Source: Oscillibacter sp. UBA6647 (lineage in GTDB: Bacteria > Bacillota > Clostridia > Oscillospirales > Oscillospiraceae). Taken from it: a stretch of 36,191 bases of DNA. The stretch is taken from the NCBI GenBank assembly GCA_002455655.1, contig DKLF01000137.1, positions 1 through 36,191 on the forward strand, read 5' to 3'. Below, piece by piece: positions 1 through 7,551 of the stretch (positions are counted from its first letter, which is position 1; each line of letters starts with the position of its first letter). Made by a program: the position numbers and the translations under genes. The notes beneath the pieces were generated by a model. It made no database searches, had not been told where the DNA came from, and saw only the letters and a list, made by a program, of their open reading frames with translations.

Positions 1-303
1 CAGCAGCAGCGCCTGTGCATCGCCCGGGCGCTGACGGCAGAGCCGGAGGTTTTGCTGCTGGACGAGCCTTGCTCTGCGCTGGACGTCAAAAGCATCGAGG
101 CAATCGAGGCCATGCTTTTAAAGCTGAGGGAAACCTACACCATTATTCTTGTCACCCACAATATCGCCCAGGCCCGCCGGATTGCCGACTATACAGCCTT
201 CTTCAATAACGGAAGGCTGGTGGAATTCGGAGAAAAGGACGCGCTGTTTCTCCAGCCCCGGCAGGAGGAAACCAAAGCCTTTTTAAGCGGGATTTACGGC
301 TGA
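1..303 (+). CDS. pstB: Phosphate ABC transporter ATP-binding protein, PstB-like (3' part)
   Basis: The gene is cut by the window edge; about 100 C-terminal residues remain. It opens inside the ABC signature region (QQQRLCIARAL), followed by Walker B and D-loop (LLLDEPCSALD) and the switch histidine (VTHN). The QQQRLCIARAL and DEPCSALD wording is typical of PstB, the cytoplasmic ATPase that energises the PstSCA high-affinity phosphate importer. The end (YTAFFNNGRLVEFG, then a KAFLSGIYG tail) also follows the PstB pattern, although the stretch after DEPCSALD is divergent. The stop at 301-303 is 15 nt before the next gene, so the two are probably co-transcribed. The rest of the transporter would lie upstream, outside the window. 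The family call is firm; the exact substrate is inferred from similarity. Confidence 0.85.
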   Translation, partial: QQQRLCIARALTAEPEVLLLDEPCSALDVKSIEAIEAMLLKLRETYTIILVTHNIAQARRIADYTAFFNNGRLVEFGEKDALFLQPRQEETKAFLSGIYG

Positions 304-318
304 GTTGAAAGGAGCATT

Positions 319-786
319 ATGCTGAACATTGAAATTCCCGGCCGAGCGCCGGTTGAAATTAACCACGTGGTTCTGGACTACAACGGCACGATTGCCGTGG
401 ACGGGGCGCTTTTGCCCGGCATCGCCGAGCGCATCGAAAAGCTGCGGGAGTTTGTCACCGTCACCGTGCTCACGGCGGACACCTATGGAACCGTCCGCGC
501 CCAGTGTGAGCCGCTGGGCATTGCCGTGCAGACCTTCGCTCAGGCGGGGGCCGCCCTGTGCAAGGAATCTATTGTCCGGGGGATGGACGGAGGAATCCTG
601 TGTATCGGCAACGGCTTCAATGATATCCAGATGTTTGACGCGGCGGCGCTGCGCGTTGCCGTTTTGGAGCGGGAGGGTTTGTGCCCCGCCCTGCTGTCTC
701 ACGCCGACGTATTGGTGTCTTCCCCGCTGGACGCGCTGGATCTGCTGCTAAAACCCAACCGCCTGCGCGCCACGCTGCGCAGCTAA
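319..786 (+). CDS. Soluble P-type-ATPase-like HAD family protein
   Basis: 155 residues. The N-terminus matches the soluble P-type ATPase group (COG4087): a short beta-rich start with IEIPGR, then the HAD motif DYNGT with presumed nucleophile Asp20. The residue two after it is Asn22 rather than the Asp of typical HAD phosphatases. Motif III/IV is the IGNGFNDIQMF segment, like the GDGxND of P-type ATPase phosphorylation domains, and the end (LDALDLLLKPNRLRATLR) is the family's usual tail. There is no membrane segment, so it is a cytosolic phosphatase or phosphotransferase of unknown substrate. An AAAGGAG site sits before the ATG. It follows pstB by 15 nt, which hints at a phosphate-related role, but that is inference. 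Confidence 0.85.
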   Translation: MLNIEIPGRAPVEINHVVLDYNGTIAVDGALLPGIAERIEKLREFVTVTVLTADTYGTVRAQCEPLGIAVQTFAQAGAALCKESIVRGMDGGILCIGNGFNDIQMFDAAALRVAVLEREGLCPALLSHADVLVSSPLDALDLLLKPNRLRATLRS

Positions 787-794
787 CAGCTCGG

Positions 795-837
795 CACCGG
801 CAGGCCGACGTTCGTCACGTCGGCCTGCCGGTGTTTT
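795..837 (+). terminator. Rho-independent terminator after the pstB-HAD unit
   Basis: A perfect 16-bp GC-rich stem (795-810 with 818-833), a 7-nt loop and a TTTT tract begin 9 nt after the HAD gene stop. Confidence 0.93.
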
Positions 838-929
838 ATCCGTACCGCTTTCTTCTTTTTCCGGATCTCTTGTTTGACAGAGCGCAGGAAGCCAAAATAA
901 AAAATATTTTTTATATCTAACAAAAAGTA

Positions 930-958
930 TTGCATTTTAAAGGTCAACCTTCTATACT
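930..958 (+). promoter_or_regulatory. Sigma-A promoter of the NCS2 permease
   Basis: TTGCAT (930-935), a 17-bp spacer and TATACT (953-958) lie about 110 bp before the permease start, in an AT-rich gap. I looked for the conserved core of a purine riboswitch in the leader and did not find it. Confidence 0.65.
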
Positions 959-1069
959 AATCAAAGGCCAATTTATTGGAATGTTACAAATAACTTTTGT
1001 TTCCCTTTTCGTATTTGCGGCATTCCGCCGATTTTTCGGTTTGGCAAAAAAATAAAAGGAGCTTGTTAG

Positions 1070-2428
1070 ATGATGAAAATTTCGCGCTCGGAGGACGTCA
1101 GTGTAGAGAATGTCTACCGCCTGGACGGCCGGGTCCCCATCGGCAAAGCAATTCCCTTCGGCCTACAGCATGTGCTTGCCATGTTTGTGGCAAATGTGAC
1201 ACCGCTCATCATTATCGCATCCGTCGCAGTGTACAATGGACAGCCCTTTACCGCGGTAGAAACGGCGCGCCTGATTCAAAACTGCATGATTATCGCCGGA
1301 ATCGGAACCATGGTGCAGCTTTATCCCATCGGATTCCTTGGCTCCGGCCTTCCGGTCGTCATGGGTCTTAGCTTTACTTTCCTTGCGGCCTGTCTGTCGG
1401 CAGCGTCTAAGGACTACGGCATCATGGTCGGCTCCATTATCGTGGGCGGTTGCTTTGAGGGCGTTCTTGGCCTGACGGCAAAATACTGGCGCAAAATTAT
1501 TACGCCGATTCTCTCCGCCTGCGTGGTGGTTTCCATCGGCCTGAGTATCCTAAGTGTGGGCGTTTCCTCCTTTGCCTCTTCCTCCGCTTACCCGCTGGGC
1601 TCCTGGCAGAATTTGCTTGTGGCGGTGATTACCCTTACCTCCGCATTCATCTTCCACACCTCGCTAAAAGGAATCGCCAAGCAGCTCTATGTTCTGTTTG
1701 GTATGCTGGTGGGCTACATCGTCTCTATTTTCTTCGGCATGGTGGATTTCGGCACAATGTCCTCCACCGTGCAGTCCCTCGGCGTGGTTGCCGTTCCGCA
1801 GTTGGTGGCGTTCAAGCCGCAGTTTGAAATCGGCTCCATCATCTCCTTCTGTCTTGTATTCATTGTCTCCGCCGTGGAAACCATCGGCGACACCACGGCC
1901 ACCTGTACCGGCGGTCTTGGCCGCGACATCACCGCCAAGGAGGTTTCCGGCTCCTTATGCGTGGACGGATTTATTTCCGCGGTTTCCGGCGGCGTGTTCG
2001 GCTGCTCGCCGATCACCTCCTTCAGCCAGAATGTGGGACTGATCTCCATGACCCATGTGGTGAATCGCTTCTGCATCATGTTCGGTGCGCTGGCGATGAT
2101 TCTCGGCGGCCTGTTTCCCCCCATCGGCGCGTTTTTCACCACGCTTCCGGCTTGCGTACTGGGCGGCTGCACCGTCATCATGTTTGGTTCCATTATGATG
2201 TCCGGCATCAAGATGATGCATGAGGCAGGCATGAGCAACCGCAACACCCTGATTACTGCAACGTCCCTTTGTCTTGGCGTGGGCGTGACACAGGTGGACG
2301 GTTTCTTTGATTACATGCCAAGCATGGTCGGCGAAATCTTCGCAAACAACATGGTGGCGGGCGTGTTCGTTGTGGGGCTCATTCTGGAGATTTTCCTGCC
2401 CAAGGACCCCAAGCGCTACGAGAGCTAA
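1070..2428 (+). CDS. NCS2 family purine (xanthine/urate-type) permease
   Basis: 452 residues, a polytopic inner-membrane nucleobase:cation symporter. Family landmarks are visible: FGLQHVLAMFVANVTPLI near residue 30 in TM1, VFIVSAVETIGDTTA carrying the substrate-binding Glu, and TSFSQNVGLISMT. The QN pair in the last motif is typical of xanthine/urate carriers such as PbuX and PucJ/K, whereas uracil carriers have EN/GENIG there, so a purine substrate is more likely than uracil. The length fits the family. The start has two adjacent ATG codons (1070 and 1073) after an AAAGGAG site, and either could be used. It is a single-gene unit between its own promoter and a terminator. No purine catabolism genes lie beside it. 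Confidence 0.88.
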   Translation: MMKISRSEDVSVENVYRLDGRVPIGKAIPFGLQHVLAMFVANVTPLIIIASVAVYNGQPFTAVETARLIQNCMIIAGIGTMVQLYPIGFLGSGLPVVMGLSFTFLAACLSAASKDYGIMVGSIIVGGCFEGVLGLTAKYWRKIITPILSACVVVSIGLSILSVGVSSFASSSAYPLGSWQNLLVAVITLTSAFIFHTSLKGIAKQLYVLFGMLVGYIVSIFFGMVDFGTMSSTVQSLGVVAVPQLVAFKPQFEIGSIISFCLVFIVSAVETIGDTTATCTGGLGRDITAKEVSGSLCVDGFISAVSGGVFGCSPITSFSQNVGLISMTHVVNRFCIMFGALAMILGGLFPPIGAFFTTLPACVLGGCTVIMFGSIMMSGIKMMHEAGMSNRNTLITATSLCLGVGVTQVDGFFDYMPSMVGEIFANNMVAGVFVVGLILEIFLPKDPKRYES

Positions 2429-2557
2429 GGATGATAGGGGAAGCATGATTGCCTTATGCGCAGCATTTTTGGACGCTTGTTGAATTTGCCGCTTTCCCGC
2501 AGATAAGAGGGGCACACACTGGCCCGGCAATTGGGTTCCCCTCCTGTATAATAAGAA

Positions 2558-2592
2558 ACAGGCGCCGAGAGCATTCTCGGCGCCTGTTTTGT
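2558..2592. terminator. Terminator between the convergent permease and recombinase
   Basis: A 13-bp stem (2558-2570 with 2575-2587), a GCAT tetraloop and a T-run follow on the plus strand. An A-rich stretch precedes it, so it may also work weakly for the minus-strand recombinase that ends at 2647. Confidence 0.85.
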
Positions 2593-2646
2593 CAAGTTAT
2601 AGCTGCGTATATTTCTAAGGTGCGGCGCATACCGGGTACCTGCCGT

Positions 2647-3693
2647 CTATCTTACGGTGTTTGGGCAAATCAGCTTCGCATGGTCGGGCGCGATCGGCTC
2701 CACCGTTTGAAGCAGGCCCTCATAGCGGGCCTGCGTGGTCTTTACAGAGCCGTGTCCCAGCGCGCGGCTAAGCGCCCCAAGCTCCCCGCCGCTGCTCATC
2801 CACATCAGGGCAAAGGTATGGCGGAGCATATGAAAATTCACGGTTTGTGGCAGGCCGCAGCTTGAGAGCATGCTCTGAAAGCGATACTGATAGGTACGCG
2901 GTCCCAGCGGCTGGTCGTCGGTTCCCGTCAGAAAGTATGCCGTCCCGTCTCCGCACCTCAGCAGCGTCCACAGCAGCATGGACAGTCTGGTGGCCAGCGC
3001 CAGATCGCGGTATCCGCTGTCCCCTGGGTCATACGCAACAGTGTCCTGCCGCCCCTCGGCGCCGTCCGGGTCGCCGTAGCTCTGCCGCATGGTGACCCGC
3101 TGAAGGGTGCGGCGCACCTGAAGCCGGTCCTCCTCCAGCAGAAAATCAGAATCCCTCAGCGCACAGATTTCGCTGAGCTTGATTCCCGTGTAAAGGCACA
3201 GCAGAAAGCCCGCATTGCTGCGGTCCAGATTTTCCGTCAGGTATTCTGTTAAGGCCGCAACCTGACGGTCCGTCAGCGTATCCGTGTCCCGCTTGGGGTG
3301 CATGGACTTCACAAACACCCTTCCGCCATGGGATAAATCGGGATCCCAGTTGACAAGCTTCAGTCCCGCGTTCAGCACACGGGAAATATCCGCCACGGTC
3401 TTTCGGGACAGTCCGCCTTTCCCATCCATCCGTCCGCTGCGCAGCCGCTCGTCCAAAAAATCACGGATGTCCGCCACGGTCAGATAGTCCACCACCGCTT
3501 CTCCCAGACACGGCAAAATATGCCGTCGGACAATCCGCTCGTAGTTCGCATAAGAAGCGGCGTTCACCTCTTTGCGGACCGCAGCCAGCCACAGCTCAAA
3601 TACGCCCCGGACGGTCATTCCCTTATGAAGCTGGTCCCCCAGCACGCAGCTCCCGTTCTCCTCCGGCATTCGCTGTTCATCCTCATCTTTCAT
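2647..3693 (-). CDS. Tyrosine-type site-specific recombinase (integrase), unusual Arg-I to Lys
   Basis: 348 residues. Residues about 25-110 form an SAM-like core-binding domain (VFELWLAAVRKEVNAAS onward). Residues about 137-330 are the catalytic domain. Visible catalytic residues are HMLRH (His288, Arg291), LGHGS (His314) and the nucleophile Tyr324. The first catalytic Arg, expected in a TGLRxGE-like motif, is Lys172 in TGIKLSE; this is either a tolerated variant or a sign of lost activity. No excisionase, relaxase, phage gene or tRNA attachment site is nearby, so it is an orphan. It has a good promoter (3718-3746), but the leader is only about 18 nt and I see no convincing Shine-Dalgarno site before the ATG at 3693. 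A start at residue 9 is an alternative. Confidence 0.85.
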   Translation of the reverse strand: MKDEDEQRMPEENGSCVLGDQLHKGMTVRGVFELWLAAVRKEVNAASYANYERIVRRHILPCLGEAVVDYLTVADIRDFLDERLRSGRMDGKGGLSRKTVADISRVLNAGLKLVNWDPDLSHGGRVFVKSMHPKRDTDTLTDRQVAALTEYLTENLDRSNAGFLLCLYTGIKLSEICALRDSDFLLEEDRLQVRRTLQRVTMRQSYGDPDGAEGRQDTVAYDPGDSGYRDLALATRLSMLLWTLLRCGDGTAYFLTGTDDQPLGPRTYQYRFQSMLSSCGLPQTVNFHMLRHTFALMWMSSGGELGALSRALGHGSVKTTQARYEGLLQTVEPIAPDHAKLICPNTVR

Positions 3694-3717
3694 TTCATGA
3701 ATTGCTTTTATTCTGCC

Positions 3718-3746
3718 ATTTTACCATTATCCTCTCTCTCTGGCAA
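3718..3746 (-). promoter_or_regulatory. Promoter of the recombinase gene
   Basis: On the minus strand: TTGCCA (3741-3746), a 17-bp spacer and TAAAAT (3718-3723). The predicted start leaves an unusually short leader of about 18 nt. Confidence 0.6.
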
Positions 3747-3784
3747 GGGAATAAGCCGCCCCCTCCGTCCGTTTTATAAAATCT

Positions 3785-3799
3785 CCCCACCCGGTGGGG
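3785..3799. other. Short GC palindrome in the divergent recombinase/iclR gap
   Basis: CCCCAC, a 3-nt centre and GTGGGG form a 6-bp inverted repeat inside an otherwise AT-rich 268-bp gap. It overlaps neither predicted promoter and has no T-run. It may be a regulator site, but no function can be assigned. Confidence 0.35.
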
Positions 3800-3889
3800 T
3801 AATTTCAACGACACCTTTCAAATCTTTTAGCAATTGCAAGAAGTAAATTCGGCAATATCAAATATCCAGTCGTTATCATCAAATTCCAG

Positions 3890-3918
3890 TTGTACTTGTC
3901 CCGTGTATTTGTTATAAT
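3890..3918 (+). promoter_or_regulatory. Promoter of the IclR-family gene
   Basis: TTGTAC (3890-3895), a 17-bp spacer and a perfect TATAAT (3913-3918). Copies of TTCGGCAA lie at 3848-3855 and 3919-3926 on either side. The downstream copy covers the expected transcription start and could be an autoregulatory site; this is weak evidence. Confidence 0.72.
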
Positions 3919-3961
3919 TTCGGCAACACAACTTTTAAAACCGCGGAAGGAGGACGCCGCC

Positions 3962-4735
3962 ATGCCAGGGGAAAGCAAGCTGGTTTTGTCTGTCGTAAAG
4001 GCATTTCGCCTGCCGGGCATTCTGTCCGAGGCGAAGGCTTCTTTAAGTCTCGCGGAGCTGAGTGAACGCTCCGGCTGGCCCAAGAGCACTGTATACGGCC
4101 TGCTCTCTTCCATGCGTGAGTCTTCCGCGGTGGAGCAGCAGCCCGACGGGCGATACTTTTTGGGCGTCCGCCTGTTTGAATACGGCTGCGCCGTCAGCGC
4201 TGGGTGGAACATTTCGGAGCTGGCCCGGCCCTTTTTGCAGCATCTGACGTCCAAAACCGGCGAGTCGGTCTTTTTGTCCGTGTTGAACCGAAACGAGGCC
4301 ATCACCATCGACCAGGTTCAAAGCCGGGCGGCGCTGCGGGTGGTGTCCGAGGTGGGAACCCGCCTGCCGCTTCACTGCACCTCGCAGGGCAAGGTGTTTC
4401 TCGCCGCCATGCCGGAATCCGAGGCCATGCGCATCCTGAAGCTCCAACCCCTTTCCGCTTATACGCCCCACACGCCTGTCACATGGAAGGACCTTGCAAA
4501 GGATTTGGACGCGGCCCGGCGGCAGGGCTATGCCGTGGAGGATGGGGAGTATAAAATCGGGCTGGGGTCGGTGTCCGCGCCCATTCGGGATGCCTCGGGT
4601 CAGGTGAAATACGCCGTGGGCATCATCGGCATGTTCTACAAAGCCCAGTCCCGGGAATTTCGAGACGCTTTGCTTCTCACGCAGACCACCACGGGCCAAA
4701 TTTCCAGCGTCATGGGATATCGGCAGGGAAAATAG
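3962..4735 (+). CDS. IclR family transcriptional regulator
   Basis: 257 residues from the ATG at 3962, chosen because a GGAAGGAGG site precedes it; an upstream in-frame ATG at 3890 lies inside the promoter. Residues about 5-65 are the winged helix-turn-helix (SLAELSERSGWPKSTVYGLLSSM). Residues about 80-250 are the effector-binding GAF-like domain, with the family's typical LPLHCTSQGKVFLAAM and GYAVEDGEYKIGLGSVSAPI segments. IclR proteins are cytoplasmic, ligand-responsive regulators, often of catabolic or transport genes, and commonly repress their own promoter. The recombinase is divergent and no metabolic gene adjoins, so the regulon and ligand cannot be inferred. Confidence 0.92.
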   Translation: MPGESKLVLSVVKAFRLPGILSEAKASLSLAELSERSGWPKSTVYGLLSSMRESSAVEQQPDGRYFLGVRLFEYGCAVSAGWNISELARPFLQHLTSKTGESVFLSVLNRNEAITIDQVQSRAALRVVSEVGTRLPLHCTSQGKVFLAAMPESEAMRILKLQPLSAYTPHTPVTWKDLAKDLDAARRQGYAVEDGEYKIGLGSVSAPIRDASGQVKYAVGIIGMFYKAQSREFRDALLLTQTTTGQISSVMGYRQGK

Positions 4736-4790
4736 CGCCGCGCTGTTTGACGCTGTGCTTGCAGGTAGCATTCCACTTCCACGCTAAGTT

Positions 4791-4832
4791 AAGGCCCGCC
4801 TGTCCGGTTTTTACCGGACAGGCGGGCCTTTT
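4791..4832. terminator. Strong terminator between iclR and the radical SAM gene
   Basis: A perfect 17-bp GC-rich stem (4791-4807 with 4814-4830) with a 6-nt T-rich loop and trailing T residues. It lies between convergent genes. It serves the plus strand best and may also stop the minus-strand mutY-to-radical-SAM transcript. The rest of 4736-4915 shows nothing recognisable. Confidence 0.9.
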
Positions 4833-4915
4833 AATTAGATACCGTCTTAAGCAACATGGGCCGTACCACCCAGTGAGGCACAGGACGTGCTTTCAGCGTG
4901 TTGAGGGCAATCGTC

Positions 4916-5785
4916 TCAGATGCCGGAAAGGTCAAAGTCCGGCGTGTATTCCTCCTTGGCGGAGGTACGCTCCTGCACATAGCCGTCGGTAATCCCGCAG
5001 TTTTCCATATACTGCGCGGCGGCAGTATATTCCGCCCTTGTCACCCGGCGGGCAAGGACCCCCTTCGCCCCTGGCTGGGGCGTGTACTGAGCCATCAGCG
5101 AGAACAGCACTTCCCCGGGTCGAAAGGTGGACGACACCCAGTCCAGCACCCGGCGGGTGTTTTCCAGTTCCCCCGGAAGCACCAAATGACGGATCAAAAC
5201 CCCGGATTTCAGCCGCCCATTTTCCATTTGGTACGGCCCCGTCTGGCGGAACATCTCCAATATTGCGGCCTTGGCCCAGTAGAAATAATCCTCCGCGCCG
5301 GAGTATCCCTTCGCGGGGCCGGTCAGCGCATACTTCAAATCCGGCAGGTAAATCTGCACCTTTCCCTCCAGCATCCCCAGCGTCTCCGGCTTTTCATAGC
5401 CGCCGGAGTTCCATACTACGGGAACCAGCAGAGGCCGGTCCAGCGATTCGGCCACAGCGAGTGTAAAGTGGGTGGGAGTTACAAGGTCGATACACGCTGC
5501 GCCCTCTGCAATCAGCTCTTCGTAAATCTCCCGCAGGCGGGAAACGCTCACGGGCTTTCCGCAGTCCTCTTGGGAGATCCTTCCGTTCTGGCAAAAGCTG
5601 CACCGCAGATTGCAGCCGGAGAAAAAGACGCAGCCCGCGCCCCGGTCCCCCACAAGGCACGGCTCCTCCCATAAATGAAGCATGGCCTTCGCCGCCACAG
5701 GGGTCAGCGGCATTTGGCACACCCCGCCCGAAACCGTCTCCGTTCGCTCTGCCCCGCAGTTCCGGGGACAAATGCTGCAAATCAC
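4916..5785 (-). CDS. PflA-like radical SAM protein (COG1313 type)
   Basis: 289 residues. The radical SAM cluster motif CxxxCxxC is at Cys58, Cys62 and Cys65 (SGCNLRCSFCQN). An N-terminal Cys set (Cys3, Cys6, Cys10, Cys23; CSICPRNCG) is typical of the COG1313 group, often annotated as pyruvate formate-lyase activating enzyme-like (PflX). These proteins reductively cleave S-adenosylmethionine at a [4Fe-4S] cluster; the target is unknown for most. No glycyl radical enzyme is in the window, so an activase role is not supported by context. The start is GTG at 5785, overlapping the tdk stop by 4 nt (GTGA), which indicates translational coupling. It is the last gene of the minus-strand run. Confidence 0.88.
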   Translation of the reverse strand: MICSICPRNCGAERTETVSGGVCQMPLTPVAAKAMLHLWEEPCLVGDRGAGCVFFSGCNLRCSFCQNGRISQEDCGKPVSVSRLREIYEELIAEGAACIDLVTPTHFTLAVAESLDRPLLVPVVWNSGGYEKPETLGMLEGKVQIYLPDLKYALTGPAKGYSGAEDYFYWAKAAILEMFRQTGPYQMENGRLKSGVLIRHLVLPGELENTRRVLDWVSSTFRPGEVLFSLMAQYTPQPGAKGVLARRVTRAEYTAAAQYMENCGITDGYVQERTSAKEEYTPDFDLSGI

Positions 5786-6369
5786 GGCTGCTCCACCTTG
5801 AAATCGGGGCCAAGGTTCCCTTCCCGCCAGTGTTTACGGCACAGGCCAATGTACTGGTCGTTGGCTCCCAGCACCACCTGCGCCCCCTCCTTCAGCACCC
5901 GGCCACTTTTGTCAAACCGGGCGTTAAAGGAGGCTTTTTTGCCGCACCAGCAGATGGTTTTCACCTCTTCGATTTTATCCGCCATCACCAGCAGCTCCTC
6001 GCTGCCGGGAAACAGGTCGCCCTTAAAGTCCGCCCGCAGACCATAGCAGATGACGGGAATCCCCGCGTCGTCCACCAGAGAGACGAGGTAGTCCACCTCC
6101 TCCTTGGTGAGAAACTGGGCCTCGTCTACAATGATGCAGGCGTTTTGCTGCAATTCCATGGGGTTGATTTGCTGCATCTCATCAAAGTAGATGCAGGGGT
6201 ATTTCAGACCGATGCGGGAGGACACCATATGGTCCCCGTCCCGCAGGTCCAGCCGGGGCTTCACCAGAAGCACCTGCTGCCCCCGCTCCTCATAGTTGAA
6301 GCGGGTCATCAGTGCGTTTGCCGTTTTGCTGGAGCCCATGGCCCCGTATTTAAAGTATAGCTGTGCCAT
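5782..6369 (-). CDS. tdk: Thymidine kinase
   Basis: 195 residues, the full family length. It phosphorylates thymidine to dTMP with ATP in the pyrimidine salvage pathway. The P-loop is GAMGSSKT (residues 9-16) and the Walker B/catalytic segment is VDEAQF with Glu83. The structural zinc site reads C-x-C (Cys139, Cys141) with Cys176 and His179 (CRKHW), the arrangement of the E. coli enzyme rather than the four-cysteine form of most Gram-positive and human enzymes. A GAGGGAG site precedes the ATG. The gene lies 38 nt after the zinc-ribbon gene and overlaps the radical SAM gene by 4 nt. Confidence 0.96.
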   Translation of the reverse strand: MAQLYFKYGAMGSSKTANALMTRFNYEERGQQVLLVKPRLDLRDGDHMVSSRIGLKYPCIYFDEMQQINPMELQQNACIIVDEAQFLTKEEVDYLVSLVDDAGIPVICYGLRADFKGDLFPGSEELLVMADKIEEVKTICWCGKKASFNARFDKSGRVLKEGAQVVLGANDQYIGLCRKHWREGNLGPDFKVEQP

Positions 6370-6407
6370 GCAGTTGTTTTCTCCCTCTTATGTCTCTTCC
6401 GTTTCGT

Positions 6408-6995
6408 TTAGTTCTCTTCCTTCGTTTCGTTCGCCGTAGCTTCCGCTTCGCCGTCCCCGTGCTCCGCCACGCTGATCTGCTCGTCGCAAGAAAGGGAATG
6501 CTCCTCCGGCTTTCTCTCGCCCAGCGGTGGATTTAGGTCCCGGATGTCAGTCACCATTTTGCGGCAGGCCTCGCAGTGCCACATAGTTTTATATCCCATG
6601 CTGCCCAAGTCACTCGACTCGGACACGTCCACAGTTTCCACAGAAAAACCGTTGGAGAAAAAGCCGGGTTTTTTCTTCTGCCAGTACACGCCCCGACCAC
6701 CCCACAGATAGCCCTTGATCATATCGCCCCCGCACCACGGGCATTTCTCCGGCGGGCCCTGATCCTCCTCCGGCTTGTCCCGACTTAGGCGGGACAGGAA
6801 GGTTTTCAAGGGCGTGTCCTTCTCTCCCGGCTGCTGTACATAGCCATCCTCCGCTCCCAAGCCCTGACGGACGGCCTTGAAATATGCCTTAAATTCATCG
6901 GAGGCGGTAGGCTTTTCCCCCTTATCCGCCTCTTTTTGCCTCGCTCTCTGGTGCTTTTCCCAATCGCTTTCCTCATCCCGGTTCCAAAAAGCCAT
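6408..6995 (-). CDS. Conserved protein with a C4-type zinc ribbon (DUF6487-like)
   Basis: 195 residues, soluble. The N-terminal third is highly charged and probably disordered (WNRDEESDWEKHQRARQKEADK). A core around residues 84-147 resembles the DUF6487 zinc-binding fold: CPWCGGDMIKGYLWGGRGVYW, then a second pair HCEAC. Four Cys in two CxxC pairs fit a structural zinc. The C-terminus (about 40 residues) is acidic and low in complexity. No catalytic residues are apparent and the function is unknown. An AAAGGAGG site precedes the ATG. It sits 22 nt downstream of the first GNAT gene in the mutY run. Confidence 0.72.
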   Translation of the reverse strand: MAFWNRDEESDWEKHQRARQKEADKGEKPTASDEFKAYFKAVRQGLGAEDGYVQQPGEKDTPLKTFLSRLSRDKPEEDQGPPEKCPWCGGDMIKGYLWGGRGVYWQKKKPGFFSNGFSVETVDVSESSDLGSMGYKTMWHCEACRKMVTDIRDLNPPLGERKPEEHSLSCDEQISVAEHGDGEAEATANETKEEN

Positions 6996-7017
6996 GGTAG
7001 TGCCTCCTTTGACGATG

Positions 7018-7500
7018 TTACAGCGTAAGCTGCATGAAAATGGTTCCCGGCAGCGGACTGTCGTTATACCGGGGAATCTCCTGAAACCCCAGCGCGCGGA
7101 ACAGGCGGAGCGCGTCGGGCAGCATGGGCAGAGTGTCCAGCTTCATCTGTCGGTACCCAATTTCCCGGGCGTCGGAAATCAGCCGTTCCATCATCTCCCT
7201 GCCCGCACCCTTCTTCCGGAATCGGGGGCGGACATACAGCCGCTTCACCTCGCAGCTCTCCCCATCCAGCCGCCGCAGGGCCACGCAGCCCGCTGGCGTT
7301 CCGTCCACCCGGACGAGATACAGCCGCCCGTCCGGCTTGCCGTATTTCTGGCGCAGGTTTGCAAGCTCCGCATCGCAGTGCTGCACCTGCAAATAAGAGG
7401 CGAAGGGCGGCACCGCCAGAATCAGCGTATCCACATATTCCTGAATCATGGTGCGCATGACCTCCGGCTGTTCATAGGCCAATTCCAATGTCAATAACAT
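7018..7500 (-). CDS. GNAT family N-acetyltransferase (copy 1)
   Basis: 160 residues with a single GNAT fold. The acetyl-CoA-binding motif A is visible as VKRLYVRPRFRKKGAGREMMERLI (about residues 85-108), with the R-x-x-G-x-G/A signature RKKGAG intact. The typical end motif GFQEIPRYNDSPLPGTIFM follows. Members acetylate small-molecule amines or protein N-termini; the substrate is unknown. The upstream neighbour is a paralogue of identical length that aligns without gaps at roughly half identity. The SD site (GCGAGGT) is weak. It lies in the minus-strand run behind mutY. Confidence 0.87.
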   Translation of the reverse strand: MLLTLELAYEQPEVMRTMIQEYVDTLILAVPPFASYLQVQHCDAELANLRQKYGKPDGRLYLVRVDGTPAGCVALRRLDGESCEVKRLYVRPRFRKKGAGREMMERLISDAREIGYRQMKLDTLPMLPDALRLFRALGFQEIPRYNDSPLPGTIFMQLTL

Positions 7501-7551
7501 ACCTGCAGTACCTCGCTTTCCGCTTGCGTTTTAAAATCGGGCTTTTGAGAC

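Noticed and set aside
838..1069. A possible purine riboswitch before the NCS2 permease.
   Set aside because: The conserved three-way-junction core of the purine riboswitch is not visible; only a promoter and a short AT-rich leader are seen.
2429..3960. An integrated mobile element around the tyrosine recombinase.
   Set aside because: I found no flanking att-like direct repeats, tRNA, excisionase, replication or conjugation genes; the adjoining genes look like ordinary chromosome.
3890..3961. An upstream in-frame start for the IclR gene at 3890.
   Set aside because: It overlaps the -35/-10 region of the predicted promoter and lacks a ribosome site; the ATG at 3962 has a strong one.
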